This document shows, piece by piece, positions 52,952 through 61,344 of a stretch of DNA of 64,000 nucleotides. The notes beneath the pieces are model-generated. The model was not told the origin of the DNA. It did not search any database and saw only the letters and a list, made by a program, of their open reading frames with translations. Every line of letters begins with the position of its first letter. The stretch's first letter is position 1. Position numbers and translations under genes: made by a program. Source of the DNA: Flavobacterium sp. ACN2 (GTDB taxonomy: Bacteria; Bacteroidota; Bacteroidia; Flavobacteriales; Flavobacteriaceae); the NCBI RefSeq assembly GCF_002303885.1, contig NZ_MRCM01000020.1, forward strand, positions 1-64,000, written 5' to 3'.

Positions 52952-53884
52952 ATGGAAAACGGAATATACGCTAAATTTAATACTAGCAAAGGTTCAATTT
53001 TAGTAAAATTGACGCACGATTTGACACCGGGAACTGTAGGTAACTTTGTTGCTCTTGCAGAAGGAATTATGGAAAATAAAGTGAAGCCTCAAGGACAAAA
53101 ATTCTATGACGGATTAACTTTTCATAGAGTAATTGCAGATTTCATGATTCAAGGTGGTTGTCCAAAAGGGACTGGAACTGGAGATCCAGGTTATAAATTT
53201 GATGATGAATTTCACCCAAGTTTAAAACACGATCGTCCAGGAGTTTTATCTATGGCAAATTCAGGACCTGGAAGTAATGGTTCTCAATTTTTCATTACTC
53301 ACGTTGCAACTCCTTGGTTAGATAATAAACATACTGTTTTTGGAAACGTTGTTGAAGGACAAGATGTTGTTGATGCTGTTGCTCAAGGAGACAATTTAGA
53401 GTCAGTTGAGATTATCAGAGTTGGAGAAGAAGCTCAAAAATGGAATGCGATTGAAGCTTTCATTGGTTTAAAAGGTGCTCGTCTAAAAAGAGAAGCAGCT
53501 TTAAAAGCAGAATCTGAAGCAAAAATGGAACAATTAGCTGCTGGTTTTGATAGAACAGAAAGCGGTTTACGTTATAAAATGATTCAAAAAGGAGAAGGAA
53601 AAAGAGCTGAAGCAGGAAAAACAGTTTCTGTTCACTACGAAGGATCTCTAGAAAACGGAAAAGTATTTGATTCTTCTTACCCACGTAAAAAACCAATCGA
53701 ATTCAAATTAGGAATTGGACAAGTTATTGAAGGATGGGACGAAGGTATTGCTTTATTGCAAGTTGGAGACAAAGCTCGTTTTGTTATTCCATCTGATTTA
53801 GGATATGGACCAGCTGGTGCTGGAGGAGTTATTCCACCAAACGCAACTTTGATTTTCGACGTTGAATTAATGGACGTAAAATAA
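52952..53884 (+). CDS. Cyclophilin-FKBP fusion peptidyl-prolyl isomerase
   Basis: A 310-residue fusion of two different prolyl isomerases. Residues about 1-155 are a bacterial cyclophilin (FHRVIADFMIQGGCPKGTG near 51-69; GSQFFITHVATPWLDNKHTVF near 110-130). Residues about 205-310 are an FKBP domain (VSVHYEGSLENGKVFDSSY near 228; IPSDLGYGPAGAGGVIPPNA near 283). A charged, helical linker (about 165-195) connects them. No signal peptide, so it acts in the cytoplasm as a folding factor. This fusion is typical of Flavobacteria. A good terminator follows. Confidence 0.95.
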   Translation: MENGIYAKFNTSKGSILVKLTHDLTPGTVGNFVALAEGIMENKVKPQGQKFYDGLTFHRVIADFMIQGGCPKGTGTGDPGYKFDDEFHPSLKHDRPGVLSMANSGPGSNGSQFFITHVATPWLDNKHTVFGNVVEGQDVVDAVAQGDNLESVEIIRVGEEAQKWNAIEAFIGLKGARLKREAALKAESEAKMEQLAAGFDRTESGLRYKMIQKGEGKRAEAGKTVSVHYEGSLENGKVFDSSYPRKKPIEFKLGIGQVIEGWDEGIALLQVGDKARFVIPSDLGYGPAGAGGVIPPNATLIFDVELMDVK

Positions 53885-53920
53885 GACTTTAAAAACAATT
53901 TAGTATTGTTTTAAATAATA

Positions 53921-53953
53921 ATCCCATGCGCCGTAGCGTATGGGATTTTTTTA
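53921..53953 (+). terminator. Terminator after the isomerase gene
   Basis: An 11-bp stem, atcccatgcgc (53921-53931) with gcgtatgggat (53936-53946, one G-U pair), a four-base loop, then a T run. Confidence 0.9.
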
Positions 53954-53987
53954 TATTTACTTGAATTAAAAAAAGCAAAACCAAGAA

Positions 53988-54293
53988 ATGAAAAAAACGA
54001 TTTTAAGTTTAATGGCCATAATGTTGTTTGCAGCGGCATGTGGTACTAAAAAAACGGCTGTCGCAGAAACTGCTCCTGTTGAAAAGGAAGTTAAAACAAA
54101 AGAATTAACTCCAGAATTAGCAGAAGGCAAAAGTCTTTACGAGAACAGTTGTGCGAGATGTCATAAGCTCTATGAACCAAAAGAGTATACAAAAACAGAA
54201 TGGACGCCGATTTTGGTAAAAATGGGTAAAAAAGCAAAATTAAACGAAACTCAAATGGCTTCAATTACAAATTATATTGATTCGCAATTGTAA
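53988..54293 (+). CDS. Small c-type cytochrome lipoprotein
   Basis: A 101-residue lipoprotein: signal peptide with lipobox FAAAC (cysteine at 18), a charged Ala/Glu/Lys linker, then one heme-binding motif CARCH (55-59) and the likely axial methionine M79 in LVKMGKKAK. This is a minimal monoheme cytochrome c anchored in a membrane facing the periplasm. It would pass electrons in respiration or to a peroxidase; the partner is not shown by the neighbours. It lies 103 bp after the isomerase gene. Confidence 0.88.
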   Translation: MKKTILSLMAIMLFAAACGTKKTAVAETAPVEKEVKTKELTPELAEGKSLYENSCARCHKLYEPKEYTKTEWTPILVKMGKKAKLNETQMASITNYIDSQL

Positions 54294-54315
54294 TTTAGAT
54301 TTAAGTAATAAGAAT

Positions 54316-54350
54316 AAAAAAAACTGTTCAATCGAACAGTTTTTTTGTTT
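54316..54350 (+). terminator. Terminator after the cytochrome gene
   Basis: aaactgttc and gaacagttt pair across a four-base loop, followed by a T run. Confidence 0.88.
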
Positions 54351-54362
54351 TCAAATAGATAT

Positions 54363-54396
54363 AAAAAAAACACCGTCACAAAATGAGGTGTTTTTA
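54363..54396 (-). terminator. Terminator after the Gre-like gene
   Basis: On the minus strand aaacacc and ggtgttt arms pair, followed by a T run, immediately past the Gre-like stop. Opposed to the cytochrome terminator, it completes the insulation of this convergent pair. Confidence 0.75.
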
Positions 54397-54399
54397 AAT

Positions 54400-54795
54400 T
54401 TAAGAATGATGTACTGCAGAGTTATCTACAGCTATTACTTTTAAAGTTTTGATGCCAGCGGGTAATTCCCAATCAACTTCGTCATTTTCTTTAAACCCAA
54501 TAATAGCAACACTTAAAGGTGCTAGAATTGATATTTTAGATTGTTTTACATCTGCTGCTGAAGGTAAAACGATTTGAATTTTCATTTGTTTCTTGGCTTT
54601 TACATCTTCTATCGTTACAAATGAATTGATTCGTATTACCGAACTATCCAATTCGCTTTCTTTACTAATTACAGCGCGATCTAATTCTTGCGAAAGCTGA
54701 TTGGCTTCTTTAGTATTTGTCGAGTTTTTACTTTTTAAAATCAATTCTCTTAAAAATTGATAATCTGATTTACAGAAAGTGGGTGTTGGTTTCAT
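54400..54795 (-). CDS. GreA/GreB-like (Rnk-type) RNA polymerase-binding factor
   Basis: A 131-residue protein. The short N-terminal helical part (about 1-45, including NQLSQELDRAVISK) is shorter than the coiled-coil finger of GreA, and the C-terminal FKBP-like domain (about 50-125) has IQIVLPSAADVKQSKISILAPL and AIIGFKENDEVDWELP, the usual GreA/GreB_C signature. This layout is closer to Rnk, which binds RNA polymerase but does not cleave transcripts like GreA. The acidic tip of true GreA factors cannot be identified here. Confidence 0.8.
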   Translation of the reverse strand: MKPTPTFCKSDYQFLRELILKSKNSTNTKEANQLSQELDRAVISKESELDSSVIRINSFVTIEDVKAKKQMKIQIVLPSAADVKQSKISILAPLSVAIIGFKENDEVDWELPAGIKTLKVIAVDNSAVHHS

Positions 54796-55167
54796 ATCTA
54801 TATTGAATTTATTGTTATAAAATTTTAAATGATGTTTTCTTCTTAGAATAATCTACAAGTAAAAATTTCTCTGACTTTAACAGAATCGAAATGTTTAATC
54901 TGAAAAACAAAAAAAGATCTGATCAAAAATTGATTTTTGTCAAATAATAAAATGTTTAAGCTGATGTAAATCCTCCGTCAAAAAGAAGAAAAGTGAAGTA
55001 GACGGAGGCCTAAAAAATAAAGGCCTTATTATGTGAAATAATTACAGCAGGTAGCGGTTTTGCTAAGCAAAACGACTTTATAGAGCCTGTAATTGATACT
55101 ATATTTCCCATAAGGAGGATTAAATTGATTTGCAAAGATAGTTAATCTTTTTGAATTTAGTGAGGTT
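54796..55167 (-). ncRNA. Intergenic region with a candidate structured RNA
   Basis: No ORF is supported in this 372-bp gap. A possible minus-strand transcript begins near 55125, downstream of a perfect -7 element TATCTTTG (plus strand 55133-55140 as caaagata). It would fold into several stems: 55114-55121 with 54969-54976 closing the whole (aatcctcc/ggaggatt), a long hairpin with outer arms 55087-55094 and 55040-55047 (ctgtaatt/aattacag) and inner arms gcaaaac/gttttgc (55057-55073), an aggcct hairpin (55006-55026), and a second stem cctccgtc/gacggagg (54972-54979 with 55001-55008) that competes with the closing one. The architecture recalls 6S-like or switch-like RNA; no identity is claimed. 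Confidence 0.5.
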
Positions 55168-55722
55168 TTACTTCCATTTAATGCCACAGCCCAAACTAGG
55201 TTTCTGTGGTTCTTTTAAACTTCTGTTGTAAATTAAGGCGTCAATCGCCCCTCTAAGGTCGCTTCCGCTAAGAGGAATTCCGTTGCCAGGTCTTGAATCG
55301 TCAAGTTGTCCGCGATAGAATAATTTGTCTTGATTATCAAATAAATAGAAATCTGGAGTGCAAGCCGCTTGATAAGCTTTTGCTGTTTCCTGACTTTCAT
55401 CGTACAAATAAGGAAAATCAATTTTGTTTTCCATGGCAAAGTCCGTCATTAATTCTGGACTGTCTTCAGGATATTTAACAACATCATTACTAGAAATGGC
55501 AATTACTCCAAGTCCTTGAACGCGATAATCATTTGCAATCATTACAATTTCGCTTATTACATGATGCACAAATGGACAATGATTACAAATGAACATTACC
55601 AAAGTGCCTTTCGAACCTTTTAAATCTTCAAAAGAAAAAGTATTGTTCGAGTTGGTATCTTTTAAGTAAAAATCAGGTGCAACTGTTCCTAATGGAAGCA
55701 TTGTTGATTCAGTTCGTGCCAT
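55168..55722 (-). CDS. Thioredoxin-like (AhpC/TSA-type) protein
   Basis: A thioredoxin-fold protein of 184 residues when started at ATG 55720-55722 (MARTESTMLPLGTVAPDF), which I prefer over the longer frame because it begins at the family motif. The active site CNHCPFVHH (about residue 50) has CxxC. The TSA-like segment FYLKDTNSNNTFSFEDLKG leads in, and ACTPDFYLFD near 120 is the cis-proline region. It is cytoplasmic, with no signal peptide in this start. Such proteins reduce peroxides or disulfides. Confidence 0.87.
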   Translation of the reverse strand: MARTESTMLPLGTVAPDFYLKDTNSNNTFSFEDLKGSKGTLVMFICNHCPFVHHVISEIVMIANDYRVQGLGVIAISSNDVVKYPEDSPELMTDFAMENKIDFPYLYDESQETAKAYQAACTPDFYLFDNQDKLFYRGQLDDSRPGNGIPLSGSDLRGAIDALIYNRSLKEPQKPSLGCGIKWK

Positions 55723-55785
55723 TTTATTCGAAATTTGATTTTCAAAAGTAGCTTTAAAAATCTGTAAATAAAAGAGCACAATAAT

Positions 55786-55842
55786 AAAAAATACCCAAAG
55801 AAAGCAGTTAGCTGATCCAGCTTGCTTCTTTGGATACTTTTT
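55786..55842 (-). terminator. Terminator after the haloperoxidase-like hydrolase gene
   Basis: On the minus strand tatccaaagaagca pairs with tgctttctttgggta, with an inner agct stem, followed by a T run. It lies just past the stop of the gene at 55850. Confidence 0.7.
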
Positions 55843-55849
55843 TAAGTTT

Positions 55850-56782
55850 TTATGAATTCAAAAAAGCCAGTAAATCTTCATTTAGCTTTTCTCTATCGGT
55901 ATAAAAAAGTCCGTGAGGTGCACCTTCATATTCGATATAAGTATTGTTGGCTATAGATTTTGCTGCTTTTCTGGATGTAAGGTCAATTGGCACAATTTTA
56001 TCATCGTCTCCGTGAATGATTAAAGTTGGAACTTTAATGAAATCTACTTCATCTCTAAAATCTGTGAATGAAAAAGATTCAGCACATTTTAAAGTAGCGC
56101 GTGGAGAAGCCGCTGAACATAAAGCTCTGTAGTATTCTAATAAAGGCGTACTTAAAGGTTTATTGATAATATTGACGCCAAAAAAAGTTTTTCCGAAATT
56201 ATCAATAAAAGCAATTCTATCTTCTTTTATTGCTGCTGCCGTATTTTCGCTTTTCTCTTTTGGATGTCCGTCTGGATTATCATGCGTTTTTAGCAGAAAA
56301 GGAATGATTGACGAAATCAAAGCTGCTTTTGTAACTCCTTTTCCGCCATGACGGCTGAAATAACGAACCACTTCGCCACCGCCCATTGAGAAACCAACAA
56401 GAGTTACATTTTCTAATTCTAATTGCTCAATAATTTCCTTTAGATCATCTGCTAAAGTATCATAATCGTAACCATCCCACGGTTGAGAAGATTTTCCAAA
56501 TCCGCGTCGGTCGTAGGCAATTACGCGATAATTATTTTGTACTAAATGATCAATCTGATATTCCCACATTTCATTAGAAAGCGGCCAGCCGTGAATTAAG
56601 ATAACAGGTTTTCCCTGACCGTAATCCTTTACATAAAGCCTCACATTTTGAGCAGTTTCTATATATTTATCGGTATGAACCTGTTTTAAATTAGATTCAA
56701 AATCCTTAATTGACATGCATGCATTTGGTTCAGTATGTTCCATGTTATATCTTTTTACGTGAGTATTTTCGTTTTTCTTCAA
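55850..56782 (-). CDS. Alpha/beta hydrolase, non-heme haloperoxidase-like
   Basis: A 310-residue hydrolase of the esterase/non-heme chloroperoxidase group. HGWPLSNEMWEYQ near 84-96 (oxyanion), the nucleophile GFSMGGGEVVRY near 151-162, the acid IIHGDDDKIVP near 261-271, and the histidine in EGAPHGLFY near 290 are all present. The first 15-45 residues do not match the fold, so the true start may be Met 14 or Met 23. Peroxidase activity of such enzymes is usually a side activity; the real substrate is unknown. Confidence 0.87.
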   Translation of the reverse strand: MKKNENTHVKRYNMEHTEPNACMSIKDFESNLKQVHTDKYIETAQNVRLYVKDYGQGKPVILIHGWPLSNEMWEYQIDHLVQNNYRVIAYDRRGFGKSSQPWDGYDYDTLADDLKEIIEQLELENVTLVGFSMGGGEVVRYFSRHGGKGVTKAALISSIIPFLLKTHDNPDGHPKEKSENTAAAIKEDRIAFIDNFGKTFFGVNIINKPLSTPLLEYYRALCSAASPRATLKCAESFSFTDFRDEVDFIKVPTLIIHGDDDKIVPIDLTSRKAAKSIANNTYIEYEGAPHGLFYTDREKLNEDLLAFLNS

Positions 56783-56873
56783 GTAAAATTAGCTCGTAAG
56801 TAGAAGAAATAGGTTATAGAATTAGGCGCATTAATTACAAAATTTATAGGTTTGTAAATAATACAATTTAAAA

Positions 56874-57209
56874 ATGGATTTAACCTGGAATGAATTTGAG
56901 CGCACAGATATGCGCGTAGGAACTATTATTGAAGTCAATGATTTTCCTGAAGCAAGAAAACCTGCCTATCAATTAACGATCGATTTTGGCTCAGAAATCG
57001 GAATTAGAAAATCATCTGCACAAATTACAAAACGATACCAAAAGGAAGATTTAGTAAATCGTCAGATTGTGGCAGTTGTCAATTTCCCAAGAAAACAAAT
57101 CGGAAAGTTCATGAGTGAATGTCTGGTGCTTGGCGCAGTAGGCGAGGAAGGAGATGTTATTTTATTGGCTCCAGATTTTAAGATTCCTAATGGATTACGT
57201 ATTGGGTAA
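56874..57209 (+). CDS. csaA: tRNA-binding protein CsaA-like
   Basis: A 111-residue single OB-fold protein of the CsaA/YgjH type (EMAP-II-like). FERTDMRVGTIIEV near 8-21, IRKSSAQITKRY near 44-55, AVVNFPRKQIGKFMSECLVLG near 66-86 are the family motifs. It is thought to be a tRNA-binding or chaperone-like protein that works as a dimer. It is divergent from the haloperoxidase-like gene. It is followed by a repeat-rich convergent spacer. Confidence 0.9.
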   Translation: MDLTWNEFERTDMRVGTIIEVNDFPEARKPAYQLTIDFGSEIGIRKSSAQITKRYQKEDLVNRQIVAVVNFPRKQIGKFMSECLVLGAVGEEGDVILLAPDFKIPNGLRIG

Positions 57210-57377
57210 GTGTTCAGTGGTCAGTTTATTAGTGATCAGTTTAGTGAAAGTTATCAGTGTTCAGTTTCTTAGTGATCAGTTTTAAAAGAGCGAAAAGAAA
57301 TTAGTGTTGAGCTTTCTTTAAAAATGAATACTGAATACTAAAAAAAAACTGAACACTGACCACTAAAATACTGACCA
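57210..57377. repeat. Convergent spacer with agtgttcag/ctgaacact inverted repeats
   Basis: The left side has agtgttcagtggtcagttt and two copies of ttagtgatcagttt (about 57229 and 57269). The right side has actgaacactgaccact (about 57347), complementary to the left. The two sides form one long imperfect hairpin between csaA and the RBBP9-like hydrolase gene. Confidence 0.8.
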
Positions 57378-57923
57378 CTATTCAATCCTTTCAATCAACT
57401 TCTGCAAAATAACCTGTCCTTCTTCCCAATATTTTAAATCGGAATCAGAATTAATGTGACCTTGTTGGCCAACATTTACAAAATCACTTCCCCATTTTTC
57501 AGCGAAATATTTTTTTCTTTCAAAAGAAGCATAAGGATCATTTTCGCTTGCCACAACTACCGAAGAAAAAGGCAAGTGATAAAGCGGAATTGGCGAAAAA
57601 TTTCTTGTGCATTCTGGCGTGTGTTCTGGCGAATCGACATCTGCAGGAGCGACTAAAAAAGCACCGATAACATTCGGATTATTGTATTTTTCTGCCCAAT
57701 GCAAAACCAATGATACGGCTAAACTATGTGCTACTAAAATAGTTGGTTTATTAAGTTTAGAGATATTCTCGTTTAATCGGTCAAGCCATTCTTCTAGAAT
57801 AGGTTCATCCCAATTATCTTGTACAACACGAATCGAGTTTTGGAATTTTTCGTGCCAAAAGGTTTGCCAATGTTTTTCTCCAGAATCTCCAAGTCCTGGT
57901 ATAATTAATAGTTGTGTCTCCAT
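57378..57923 (-). CDS. RBBP9/YdeN-family alpha/beta hydrolase
   Basis: A 181-residue serine hydrolase of the RBBP9/YdeN (DUF676-like, PF06821) type. GLGDSGEKHWQTFW near 9-22 is the family start. AHSLAVSLVLHW near 65-76 holds the nucleophile, and GQQGHINSDSD near 153-163 the catalytic histidine; the acid D in ASENDPYAS is near 126. Its substrate in bacteria is unknown. It lies 23 bp downstream of another alpha/beta hydrolase gene and is probably co-transcribed with it. Confidence 0.9.
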   Translation of the reverse strand: METQLLIIPGLGDSGEKHWQTFWHEKFQNSIRVVQDNWDEPILEEWLDRLNENISKLNKPTILVAHSLAVSLVLHWAEKYNNPNVIGAFLVAPADVDSPEHTPECTRNFSPIPLYHLPFSSVVVASENDPYASFERKKYFAEKWGSDFVNVGQQGHINSDSDLKYWEEGQVILQKLIERIE

Positions 57924-57946
57924 TGCCGTGGAATTTTATTTAGTGA

Positions 57947-58771
57947 TTATTTTTTGCGTTCTTTTAAAATTCGGTTTACTTCTTTTACCAAAAGAGGAAA
58001 ACCAGGTTCGGTCATTCCGTGGTCGTAACCGTCCAATTCATACAATTTAGTTTGTGTGTGGCCAACCAATTTCATCATTCTGGCCATGTATGCGTTTTCT
58101 TCATAGCGTCCCAACATTTCTAATTCACGATCTCCAGTAATTAATAATAATGGCGGAGCATCGGCGCGAACGTGGTATAAAGGAGCAAATTGGTCAATTG
58201 TAGGCTGTTTTTCAGGAATTCCGTTTTCTCTTCTAATTTCAAAATGTGTAATACATTGTCCGCTAAACGGAATAAGTCCAGCAATTTGATTGGCATCAAT
58301 GTTTTCTTTTTGGAGATATTTTTTATCCAGACCAATCATCATTCCTAAATATCCTCCAGCCGAATGTCCAGAAACAAAAATCTGAGATTTATCACCTCCA
58401 TAATTTGCAATGTTGTTAAAAGTCCATGCAACAGCTGCTGCTGCATCTTCTATCGCTTTTTCAGCTTTTGCTTTTGGTGACAATCTATAGTTTACACCAA
58501 TAATAGCAAAACCTTTATTTTTTAAAGCTTCAGGAATTTCTTTGTTTCCGCCAGTTAATCCGCCGCCGTGAAACCAAACGATTGTAGCAAATCCGGTTTT
58601 ATTTTTTGGATAATAAATATCCAACACACATCTTTCGTTAATGTATTTATCTGATTTATTTACGGATGCATTATAATATTGAATATTATTTTTCGTTTCA
58701 TATTCTGTATTCTGCGCAGAAAGTGAAATTCCGAAGAAGATGAAACTTAAAAGAAGAATTAATTTTTTCAT
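57947..58771 (-). CDS. Exported carboxylesterase, alpha/beta hydrolase (BD-FAE-like)
   Basis: A 274-residue exported esterase with a Sec signal peptide (cleavage near residue 19, SLSAQN). It carries the hormone-sensitive-lipase-type HGGG oxyanion (VWFHGGGLTGGN near 68-79), nucleophile VSGHSAGGYLGMM near 135-147, and the catalytic histidine in YDHGMTEPG near 248. The layout fits PF20434/PF07859 carboxylesterases. Substrates could be acetylated sugars or aryl esters. It is the first gene of a likely two-hydrolase operon. Confidence 0.88.
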   Translation of the reverse strand: MKKLILLLSFIFFGISLSAQNTEYETKNNIQYYNASVNKSDKYINERCVLDIYYPKNKTGFATIVWFHGGGLTGGNKEIPEALKNKGFAIIGVNYRLSPKAKAEKAIEDAAAAVAWTFNNIANYGGDKSQIFVSGHSAGGYLGMMIGLDKKYLQKENIDANQIAGLIPFSGQCITHFEIRRENGIPEKQPTIDQFAPLYHVRADAPPLLLITGDRELEMLGRYEENAYMARMMKLVGHTQTKLYELDGYDHGMTEPGFPLLVKEVNRILKERKK

Positions 58772-58869
58772 TTTTATGGAAGTTGAATGTTATGAGTTAT
58801 GAGGTGTAAGTTATGACGTTTAACTCTTAACCTAATAACTTTTAACTTTATACGAAAACTAAATATATA

Positions 58870-58904
58870 AAAAAAGTCCAAAATGCAGAACAAATTGGAC
58901 TTCT
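58870..58904 (-). terminator. Terminator after the DUF3276 gene
   Basis: An inverted repeat aagtccaa/ttggactt (58874-58881 with 58895-58902), with an A run on the plus-strand side (T run in minus-strand RNA), lies about 20 bp past the DUF3276 stop. Confidence 0.75.
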
Positions 58905-58925
58905 ACTTTATGTAGATGATTTTGA

Positions 58926-59309
58926 TTAAATATCGTCAAAATCGATATCTGTAAAACTAGATCTTTGACTTTCAGTTTTTTCAGAACTGTATTCTTTTTT
59001 AAAGTCTTTTTGGTGTCTTTCAGAAATTACTTCTTCGCCTTTGTGGTTCAAAACATAAGAAGTCATTTCCTCTAATATTTCGGCAAAAGCACTAAAATCT
59101 TCTTTGTATAAGTAAATTTTGTGTTTTTTGAAGTGAAAAGAACCATCTTCCTCAGTAAATTTTTTGCTTTCGGTAATAGTAATGTAATAATCATCAGCTT
59201 TGGTAGCTCTCACATCAAAGAAATAAGTTCTTCTTCCTGCTCGTAATACTTTAGAAAAAATCTCTTCTTTTTCTAACATGTCATTTTCTCTCATAATACG
59301 TTCTATCAT
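58926..59309 (-). CDS. DUF3276 (PUR-family) DNA/RNA-binding protein
   Basis: A 127-residue protein matching the Bacteroidota DUF3276/PUR-alpha-like family (relatives of Borrelia BpuR). EEIFSKVLRAGRRTYFFDVRA near 17-37, DYYITITESKK near 40-50 and the C-terminal AEILEEMTSYVLN are the family landmarks, with a disordered acidic tail. Such proteins bind single- or double-stranded nucleic acid and are thought to act as regulators or nucleoid proteins. Start may be Met 1 or Met 6 (MRENDML). It is followed downstream by a terminator. Confidence 0.88.
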   Translation of the reverse strand: MIERIMRENDMLEKEEIFSKVLRAGRRTYFFDVRATKADDYYITITESKKFTEEDGSFHFKKHKIYLYKEDFSAFAEILEEMTSYVLNHKGEEVISERHQKDFKKEYSSEKTESQRSSFTDIDFDDI

Positions 59310-59362
59310 TTTTGGAATTAATAGTACTCAAAAATCATAAAAAATTATCTATTACGCAACAA

Positions 59363-61141
59363 TTAAAGTAATTCTTTTTCCGAAAGTTGTTTTAAATATA
59401 ACGCCGAATAATATCCTTCTTGATTTATTAATTGATTATGAGAGCCTTGTTGAATTATCTTACCATCTTCTAATATGATAATTTTGTCTGCATTCTTTGC
59501 AGATGAAACTCGATGACTTACAATTATGGTTGTTTTGTCTTTAGAAATCTCAAATAAATTGTTCAAAATCATTTCTTCGGTTTCGGTATCAACAGCCGAC
59601 AAACAATCGTCAAAAAGTAAGATTGCAGGGTTTTTAATAATCGCTCTAGCAATAGAAACACGCTGTTTTTGTCCGCCCGAAAGCGTAATTCCTCTTTCTC
59701 CTAAAACGGTGTCATACTGTTTATTAAAAGCGATAATGTTATCATGAACCACCGCGTTTTTAGCAGCTTCGATTACTTCATCATCAGTTGCATTTTGGTT
59801 TCCGAATTTGATATTGTTTTTAATCGTATCAGAAAACAAGAAAGCATCTTGAGGAACGATTCCGATGTTGTTGCGAAGATCGTTTAGGTTTAAAGTACTG
59901 ATTTCGTTTCCGTCAATTTTAACTTCGCCTTCGGTTACATCATATAGTCTCGAAATCAAAGAAAGAATAGTCGATTTTCCAGAACCTGTTTTTCCGAGGA
60001 TTGCCAATGTTTCTCCTTTTTTTACTGTAAAAGAAACATTTTTTAAAGCTTCAATGTTGGTGTCATCATAAGTAAAAGAAACATTTTCGAAAGAGATATT
60101 TCCTTGGATATCAGATGAGTTTTCGTTCTTGTTTTTGATTTCTGGTTCGATTTTCAAAAATTCATTCAAACGTTTTTGAGAGGCTTCTGCTTCCTGAACC
60201 ATAGAAGAAACCCATCCTAAAGAAGCAACTGGCCACGTCAGCATATTTACGTATAAAATAAATTCTGCGATGGTTCCGATATTAGGAATGGTTCCATTAA
60301 TGTACATTACACCTCCAAAATAGATTACAACCAAATTACTGATTCCGATAAGCGCAATCATTAAAGGTCCAAATAAAGATTGAACTCTTGCTAGGCTTAA
60401 ACTCTTACGTTTGCTTTCTTCAGCCAAATCAACCATATTGTTCTGATGTTGATTTTCTAACGAATAGGCTTTTATTACGCGAATTCCTGAAAAAATTTCC
60501 TGAGTAAAACTGGAAACTTTAGAAAGGTATTGTTGGAAAGTGGTACTTCTTTTATTGATTTCAGAACTTAACTTGAAAATGCAATATGAAAGAATTGGCA
60601 AAGGCAAAATAGTATATAAAGTAAGAAGTGGCGATACATTATACATATATATTATAACGATCGCAAAACGAATAAATGTATTAATAGTATACATTACTGC
60701 GGGCCCAACATACATACGAACTTTGGAAACGTCTTCGCTAATACGGTTCATTAAATCTCCCGTTCTATTTTGTTTGTAGAAATTCTGAGAAAGATTCTCG
60801 TATTGTCTGAAAACTTCATTTTTTAAATCAAATTCAATATGACGTGACATTACGATCAAAGTCTGGCGCATTAGAAACGTCAGAAAACCTGCGACAATCG
60901 TAGTTCCGATGATAAGTAGCACATTATGAATGAGATCCTGACGAAAACTGGCGATAACAGCTTCGGAGTTTTGCTCTGCAACAGAAAGTTTATCAAAATT
61001 TTCAATAGCATTTAAAGACTTACTAATAAGTTTTGGTGTAAATAAAGAAAATATTTGTGCGATTATGGTTATTAAAATACCTGCAGAGAAACTGTATTTA
61101 TATTTAATGAAATATTTATTTAAATAGCTTAATTCTTTCAT
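59363..61141 (-). CDS. ABC exporter, fused permease and ATPase
   Basis: A 592-residue half transporter that dimerises in the inner membrane (MsbA/MDR-like). Six membrane helices span about 18-320 with the TMD type 1 exporter layout (LSQNFYKQNRTGDLMNRIS near 115). The ATPase has Walker A LGKTGSGKSTI near 383-393, the Q-loop VPQDAFLF, the signature LSGGQKQR near 488-495, and Walker B ILLFDDCLSAVD near 508-519. Whether it exports lipid, drug or peptide cannot be said from sequence. It lies 53 bp upstream of the DUF3276 gene. Confidence 0.95.
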   Translation of the reverse strand: MKELSYLNKYFIKYKYSFSAGILITIIAQIFSLFTPKLISKSLNAIENFDKLSVAEQNSEAVIASFRQDLIHNVLLIIGTTIVAGFLTFLMRQTLIVMSRHIEFDLKNEVFRQYENLSQNFYKQNRTGDLMNRISEDVSKVRMYVGPAVMYTINTFIRFAIVIIYMYNVSPLLTLYTILPLPILSYCIFKLSSEINKRSTTFQQYLSKVSSFTQEIFSGIRVIKAYSLENQHQNNMVDLAEESKRKSLSLARVQSLFGPLMIALIGISNLVVIYFGGVMYINGTIPNIGTIAEFILYVNMLTWPVASLGWVSSMVQEAEASQKRLNEFLKIEPEIKNKNENSSDIQGNISFENVSFTYDDTNIEALKNVSFTVKKGETLAILGKTGSGKSTILSLISRLYDVTEGEVKIDGNEISTLNLNDLRNNIGIVPQDAFLFSDTIKNNIKFGNQNATDDEVIEAAKNAVVHDNIIAFNKQYDTVLGERGITLSGGQKQRVSIARAIIKNPAILLFDDCLSAVDTETEEMILNNLFEISKDKTTIIVSHRVSSAKNADKIIILEDGKIIQQGSHNQLINQEGYYSALYLKQLSEKELL

Positions 61142-61344
61142 TTTTTTAAGAAATCTAATATTGAATTGATTTGTTTTTAAGAATTATTATTAAAGAAAAT
61201 TATAATAATTTGCGATTTAATCAAAACAATTATATTGTAATATTGTTATTTTAAAGATAAAAAATTAGCACATGTGTATTTTTTAATTATGTTTGAGAAG
61301 TCTTTTTGACGAATTCATAATTTTAACTAATTTATACTAGCGCT
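61142..61344. other. Divergent region between ABC exporter and leucine dehydrogenase
   Basis: This 203-bp very AT-rich region serves divergent genes. No consensus promoter pair or hairpin stands out. Confidence 0.4.
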
